Shown in pieces: positions 59,913 to 64,000 of a stretch of DNA of 64,000 bases. The DNA lies in contig NC_088207.1 in the NCBI RefSeq assembly GCF_037126465.1, positions 47,302,143-47,366,142 of the forward strand, given 5' to 3'. This DNA comes from Ornithodoros turicata (Eukaryota; Arthropoda; Arachnida; Ixodida; Argasidae). The notes under the pieces were generated by a model. The model searched no databases, had not been told where the DNA came from, and saw only the letters and a program-made list of their open reading frames with translations. The position numbers were made by a program, and so were the translations under genes. Numbering within the stretch: position 1 is the first letter of the stretch; each line of letters begins with the position of its first letter.

Positions 59913-61136
59913 TTATGAGTAGAGAGTGAAAGCAGTCGATTCTTAGAAATTACCTATATACAGTCACAAGAGTGGTATTTGTTTATTTTGGTTTTGGCTT
60001 AATTCGCAATTTTATAAAAAGTTGTATCTGATTCTATAGTCTTCTAAGCCTGGAAAGCAAAAGAGAGAGAGAGAGAAAAAAAGAAAGGGTGTGATCTGCG
60101 CAGTGCTTTCATCTCGGGGGTGGAGGATGGAGGTATGGAAGTTCCGTAGTGGTGATGTTACACACCCATGTAGTATTTGGGGTGGTGATGTTAGGGGTGT
60201 GTGGGGACACGCTGGAAAGATCCCTAGTGTATCCTTGGTGCATGACAAATATATAACGATCGACTTTATGAAAAGTTGCTTATGGTGAGGAGCGGTGATC
60301 GACCCTACTGTATGCCTGCCCGCCGCATCGTTGGATGAGTGGAGAAGGAGAAGCTTGTAGCTTGTTGAATAAAGCATGCGTTTTTGCCAGACTACAGCAT
60401 GTCTGCATCCAGCTCCTTCAATCGACAGACGTGCGCTTTTGTAGCCCGAGGTCAACAGAGACTACAGTCCTTCAGCGGGTCCTTCGTTTGCAGCGCTCCA
60501 AGGGGGACAAAAATAATAACGTTCACGCATACTGGACTCCATGAGAACAAAAACACCCTGAGCGGTAAACCTTCTCTCTCTCTCATTTCTTCGTCTTTTG
60601 CCGAAAGCTCTATTTGAATATTCTGTTCACATACCTATGCGGTTAAATTCTCCCTGACACCACAAATGAGGCTGCGCCTTCGGGGTCACGCGAGGAATAC
60701 TCATTAAGCCCTCATTAGTGGCAAGCCGGCTTCTACGCGCACACGGACGACTATAGCGATATAAATATTTACGATGCTGGATATCCGACCGGTGCCATTT
60801 AGAGGCACCGAATAAGCTCGTTCAGTCACTCTATAGTGCTATAAGAAAACAAAAATTCCGTTGCAATCGGATCTTGTTATCGCCTTAATAGGCCCTATAC
60901 ACATGAGCTGCTTCTTCCAGGTTTGATGGGAACTCTGTGCACTCTGGCTATACATTCACGGTACCTTCCTCCTATAGTGTGGTACCGAATGGTGTATTCA
61001 TTCTGTGTGGCCTGGATAAATAAGTGGTACAGAGTAATTTAATTGACCGTTGGGGATGCCTGCCGGAGAAGTGATAAGGAACTTAGACGATGAAACATAT
61101 ATTTTATTTATTTATTATATTATATACCGGGTGTTT
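59913..61136. other. Intergenic, no gene recognised
   Basis: There is a GA microsatellite at 60063-60078 and two close copies of GTGGTGATGTTA at about 60150 and 60183. A 147-codon minus-strand open frame (60012-60455) has no recognisable feature. Confidence 0.4.
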
Positions 61137-61455
61137 CAGTTAAATCCCCGGGCTAAATAATTCGCGAACCGGTGCACCAATCGAATAACTTTCTTTTTTA
61201 CAAGTATCTGTCCAATACCGCCTATAAGATGCGCACCGCGTGAATGAGCGGGAGGCGCTCATTATTTAAATAAAAATTCAAATGAGTTTCGTGAAAAAAG
61301 CTAACTTCTAAAGCAGGGCGCCGTCGGCATTAAAATGGGTACTACCCCTTTTGGGACCTTCAGTGGACACCTTTTAGAGAAAAATCTGCCACCGAAGCGG
61401 GTCATTTGTTGCAGTAATTAATTGGTTTCGGTTTACGTATTTTTGTCGCGGCTGG
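61137..61455 (+). mobile_element. Single arm of the palindromic DNA element
   Basis: CCGGGTGTTTCAGTTAAATC after TA, then AATAATTCGCGAACCGGTGC through AATTAATTGGTTTCGGTTTA and TTTTTGTCGCGGCTGG, repeats the left arm of the element at 15324-16069 with few changes. The mirror arm is absent in what follows. Confidence 0.85.
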
Positions 61456-63227
61456 TCCGCGTGGCGGTGTTCTGGGCGTTTGAGGCTTACTTGTCTGTGT
61501 CGTCCCTAATTGTTGGTCTGCCTCGGCCAAATCTCGTTGTTTACGTCTTATGCGTAATGCCGTTATTTCCACGCACTTCGGACAGAAGGGAAAGAAAGAA
61601 AAATGTCCGTGCGTACAGGCGACGCAGCTATACTAGTTCCCTTCACGCCACAAAAGACATCTTCCCTGTATCTGGTCCCCCACCCCGTGACACATTCTAC
61701 GACACCATTTTTTTGTGCAGTCATAGAATAAAGATCAGCTCCTGATATCGCCTTTTTAAAGCTCCGGGGCTTGACTGCCGAGTGTCTTATCTTCCATTTA
61801 TATTTACCCGCAAATCTCCCACTGACATGCATGTCTGGTGTGCTGCTGCTGCTGATAGGACGTCCGGTTCTCTGGCCCCACGGTGGCGTCACCCATAATT
61901 ATTATCCCCCCCCTCCCCTACCCCCTACCGTGGTTGATGTAAGGCGCCTGCAGAAAAGCAAAGGTCTCTCATACGTTGGGGCCAGTGGGGAACCAGCAGG
62001 ATGTCATTCTGGTTTTTAGCAAAGAAGCTACCAGATTTCTGGCCGGCTACGCGATTGCTGCTCCGATTGGAGAACTTGACCTCACCGACTGAGCCGCCGG
62101 GGGATGTTGCCGACCCCATCTGAAAGGTCTTTGAGAGCTTGATTAAAGCCTCTCCGTAGGAGCTTGTGTTTTGTTTGTTTTAGTGCCCGTCGTAACGCGG
62201 GAAGTGTACGAGGAAAGGCCACCTGATAAGAAAAAAAATGAGATCCATTCGCATTTTTTTTTCTCAAATAATACTTACTTACTGATTGATGGATTTGTAA
62301 AAGGAAAAAATGGAGATGTTAGTCTCGAGCCACTCGGCACTGGCTACTCCAGGACGCGTTATTCAGAAAACAAAGGGAAACTACACAAATCTATACACTT
62401 TGAAACGGAATGGATGAAAACATCACCACAAAGCTTGGCACCAAAAGCAACAGCGTAGGAGAGTCCACGTGCGAAATCTCAATGCACAAAAAACAAAGAG
62501 CGTCATAAAGTGTCAAAGAGGTCCGTCGAGACGAGAAATTGCACAAGGGCGCGCATGGCAGGTATGAGCTGATTTGCGGGCCAGCACCCAAGAACCTTTT
62601 CGGTAGAGTATGGCCGATTATCCAGGCGGGCCAGCGATGACACAAGGGCACAACGGTGTGCACTGTACCTCGGGTGTGCACTGTACTTACTGACTTATGA
62701 GCATGCGTAAGTGCAAAAGAAACGATCGAACTCCTATTTCCTGACTCTCCTGACTGCACGTGCCATCGTCATGTATGTATTCCAACAGTACGGGACGAAC
62801 ATTGCGTATGAAACAACAACATTATTTTGTGATGATGCTTATAGGGAGTTTCATCGCCATGGGCGATACTCTACCCCACTGCTGGTGGTAATGTGCGTAT
62901 AAATGTGACGTTGGAGGAGGGGAGGGGGCCTTCAGGGTGCAGTAACTTTTCTTTTTTAAAGTTTAATATACCACGTACATGGTGGGACGGTAGAGTTAAA
63001 AGTGCGGTATTCTGTGCCAAAACATATATGCTAACTTGATAGAGTCTCATCGATCATCAAATATCCTTGTCGACAAAATTTCTCTGCACGTATAGGCTTG
63101 TCATGCCGGTCGTTCTAGGATCAGATTTCATATTGCGTGGCTATGATGTAGAAAGCGCCTATAGGTTGTCGACATGTACACCCGCAAAAATGAGGTGGTG
63201 GAGCATGCGAAAGAGCTCGCCGCAATA
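61456..63227. other. Intergenic, or interior of the one-armed element
   Basis: No gene was recognised. If the arm at 61137 is the end of a longer element, its interior would be here. A GCT repeat lies at about 61841-61855. Confidence 0.35.
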
Positions 63228-63461
63228 ACCTTCACCGCATAGCACACTCCTAGCCAACTATCATCCCGAATGACAACGTTCTCGCCCCTGATTTGTTGAA
63301 AACGGGAGGCTGAGCAGATATTGTAGCCATTACGCACGTGCAAAATGGTACAAAAATAGGCTCCGCCTCCCGTTTTCAACAAATCAGCGGCGAGGACGTT
63401 GTCATTCCGGATGATGGTTGGCTAGGAGCGTGCTATGTGCTGAAACTCATTTTTAAGAGTG
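63228..63461. mobile_element. Palindromic MITE, copy h (third variant)
   Basis: CTTCACCGCATAGCACACTC at the left and GGAGCGTGCTATGTGCTGAA at the right. The centre differs from the other copies: GGCTGAGCAGATATTGTAGCC then GGTACAAAAATAGGCTCCGCC replaces the GGCGTACGCC core. The outer left end is degraded. Confidence 0.85.
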
Positions 63462-63715
63462 CACTCTTAGAAATGAACTTCACCGCATAGCACGCTCCTA
63501 GCCAACCATAATCTCGAATGACATCGTTAACTTCCCTGATTTGTTGAAAACGGGAGGCGTACGCCTTTTTTTGTGATACTTATGCTGTTCATAATTGTCG
63601 CAAAAAGGCGTACACCCCCCGTTTTCAACAAATCACGGCATATAACGATACCATTCGAGATGATGGCTGACTAGGAGCGTGCTATGCGGTGAAGTACCGT
63701 AAATTTTTAAGAGTG
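63462..63715. mobile_element. Palindromic MITE, copy i (complete)
   Basis: CACTCTTAGAAATGAACTTC mirrors GAAGTACCGTAAATTTTTAA with GAGTG, followed by TA. It begins at the very next base after copy h ends. Confidence 0.9.
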
Positions 63716-64000
63716 TAGGTGAGCTCTCACACACGCTTTGCATTTGTTATCTTTATGAGGGCATTAAACGAGAGCTTCGAGCGAAAATGTCATATCAGGG
63801 CTACCTCCTAATACCTAACCTGCTCCAACCAGTATTTCTCACCGATGTACTCCTACACAGAAAGTGCCAACGATGAAGTGTCGATGAAGTTCGCATAAAA
63901 TACGCCTCTCCTGAACTCCTGGTGAATTTGAATGAGACGGCGAGTCTCTCGCTCACTTCTTTCCCTCTCTCTTTGTACCCATTCCACCCTCAAACACATT
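63716..64000. other. Unassigned right end
   Basis: No feature was recognised in the final 285 bases. Confidence 0.4.

Noticed and set aside
60012..60455. A 147-codon minus-strand open frame
   Set aside because: No start context, domain or conserved motif. It crosses GA repeats and repeated GTGGTGATGTTA words.

Overview
The window looks like nuclear DNA of an arthropod, most likely a tick or another chelicerate. Genes are split into many small exons by GT-AG introns, core promoters carry an arthropod-type TCAGT initiator, and most of the DNA between exons is made of SINEs, short terminal-inverted-repeat elements, fold-back palindromes and dead transposons. The species cannot be fixed from the sequence alone.

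Layout. 1-13 kb holds no convincing host gene. It carries a decayed, 5'-truncated non-LTR retrotransposon (minus strand, 478-2157), three copies of a tRNA-derived SINE, a dead mariner transposase (about 9350-10095) and several MITEs. 13.06-28.73 kb is a complete protein kinase D gene on the plus strand. I could join 19 coding exons with consistent phases into a predicted 837-residue protein: ubiquitin-like domain, two C1 domains, acidic linker, PH domain, CAMK-type kinase and C-terminal tail. Its introns hold a 746-bp palindromic transposon and other fold-backs. 28.7-35.5 kb is AT-rich DNA, probably the kinase 3' UTR followed by intergenic sequence.

35.5-39.8 kb holds two minus-strand genes for secreted, low-complexity proteins of unknown function, each with a recognisable core promoter and poly(A) signal. 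Between them (about 37.34-38.50 kb) lies a broken coding-like stretch that may be a decayed viral insertion. 43.3-45.7 kb is a minus-strand ESCO/Eco cohesin acetyltransferase gene (five coding exons, predicted 595 residues). At 49.56 kb a plus-strand first exon encodes a signal peptide, a very short ectodomain, one membrane helix and a basic stop-transfer; the rest of that gene was not found.

50.7-63.7 kb is nearly gene-free and packed with nine copies of a palindromic fold-back MITE family, plus SINE pieces, a Tigger-like MITE and one arm of the transposon seen in the kinase gene. A short cysteine-containing exon-like ORF at 53.17 kb faintly resembles tick salivary evasin-type peptides.

The genes do not form a pathway. 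The kinase (diacylglycerol/PKC signalling) and ESCO (cohesion establishment) are single-copy housekeeping or signalling genes. The two secreted-protein genes may be a locally arranged pair. The most unusual points are a stop-free, 3n-length intron with a GC donor inside the kinase C1b domain, the fold-back MITE cluster with a chimeric copy, a head-to-tail pair and a collapsed copy, and the broken coding region next to the secreted-protein genes.
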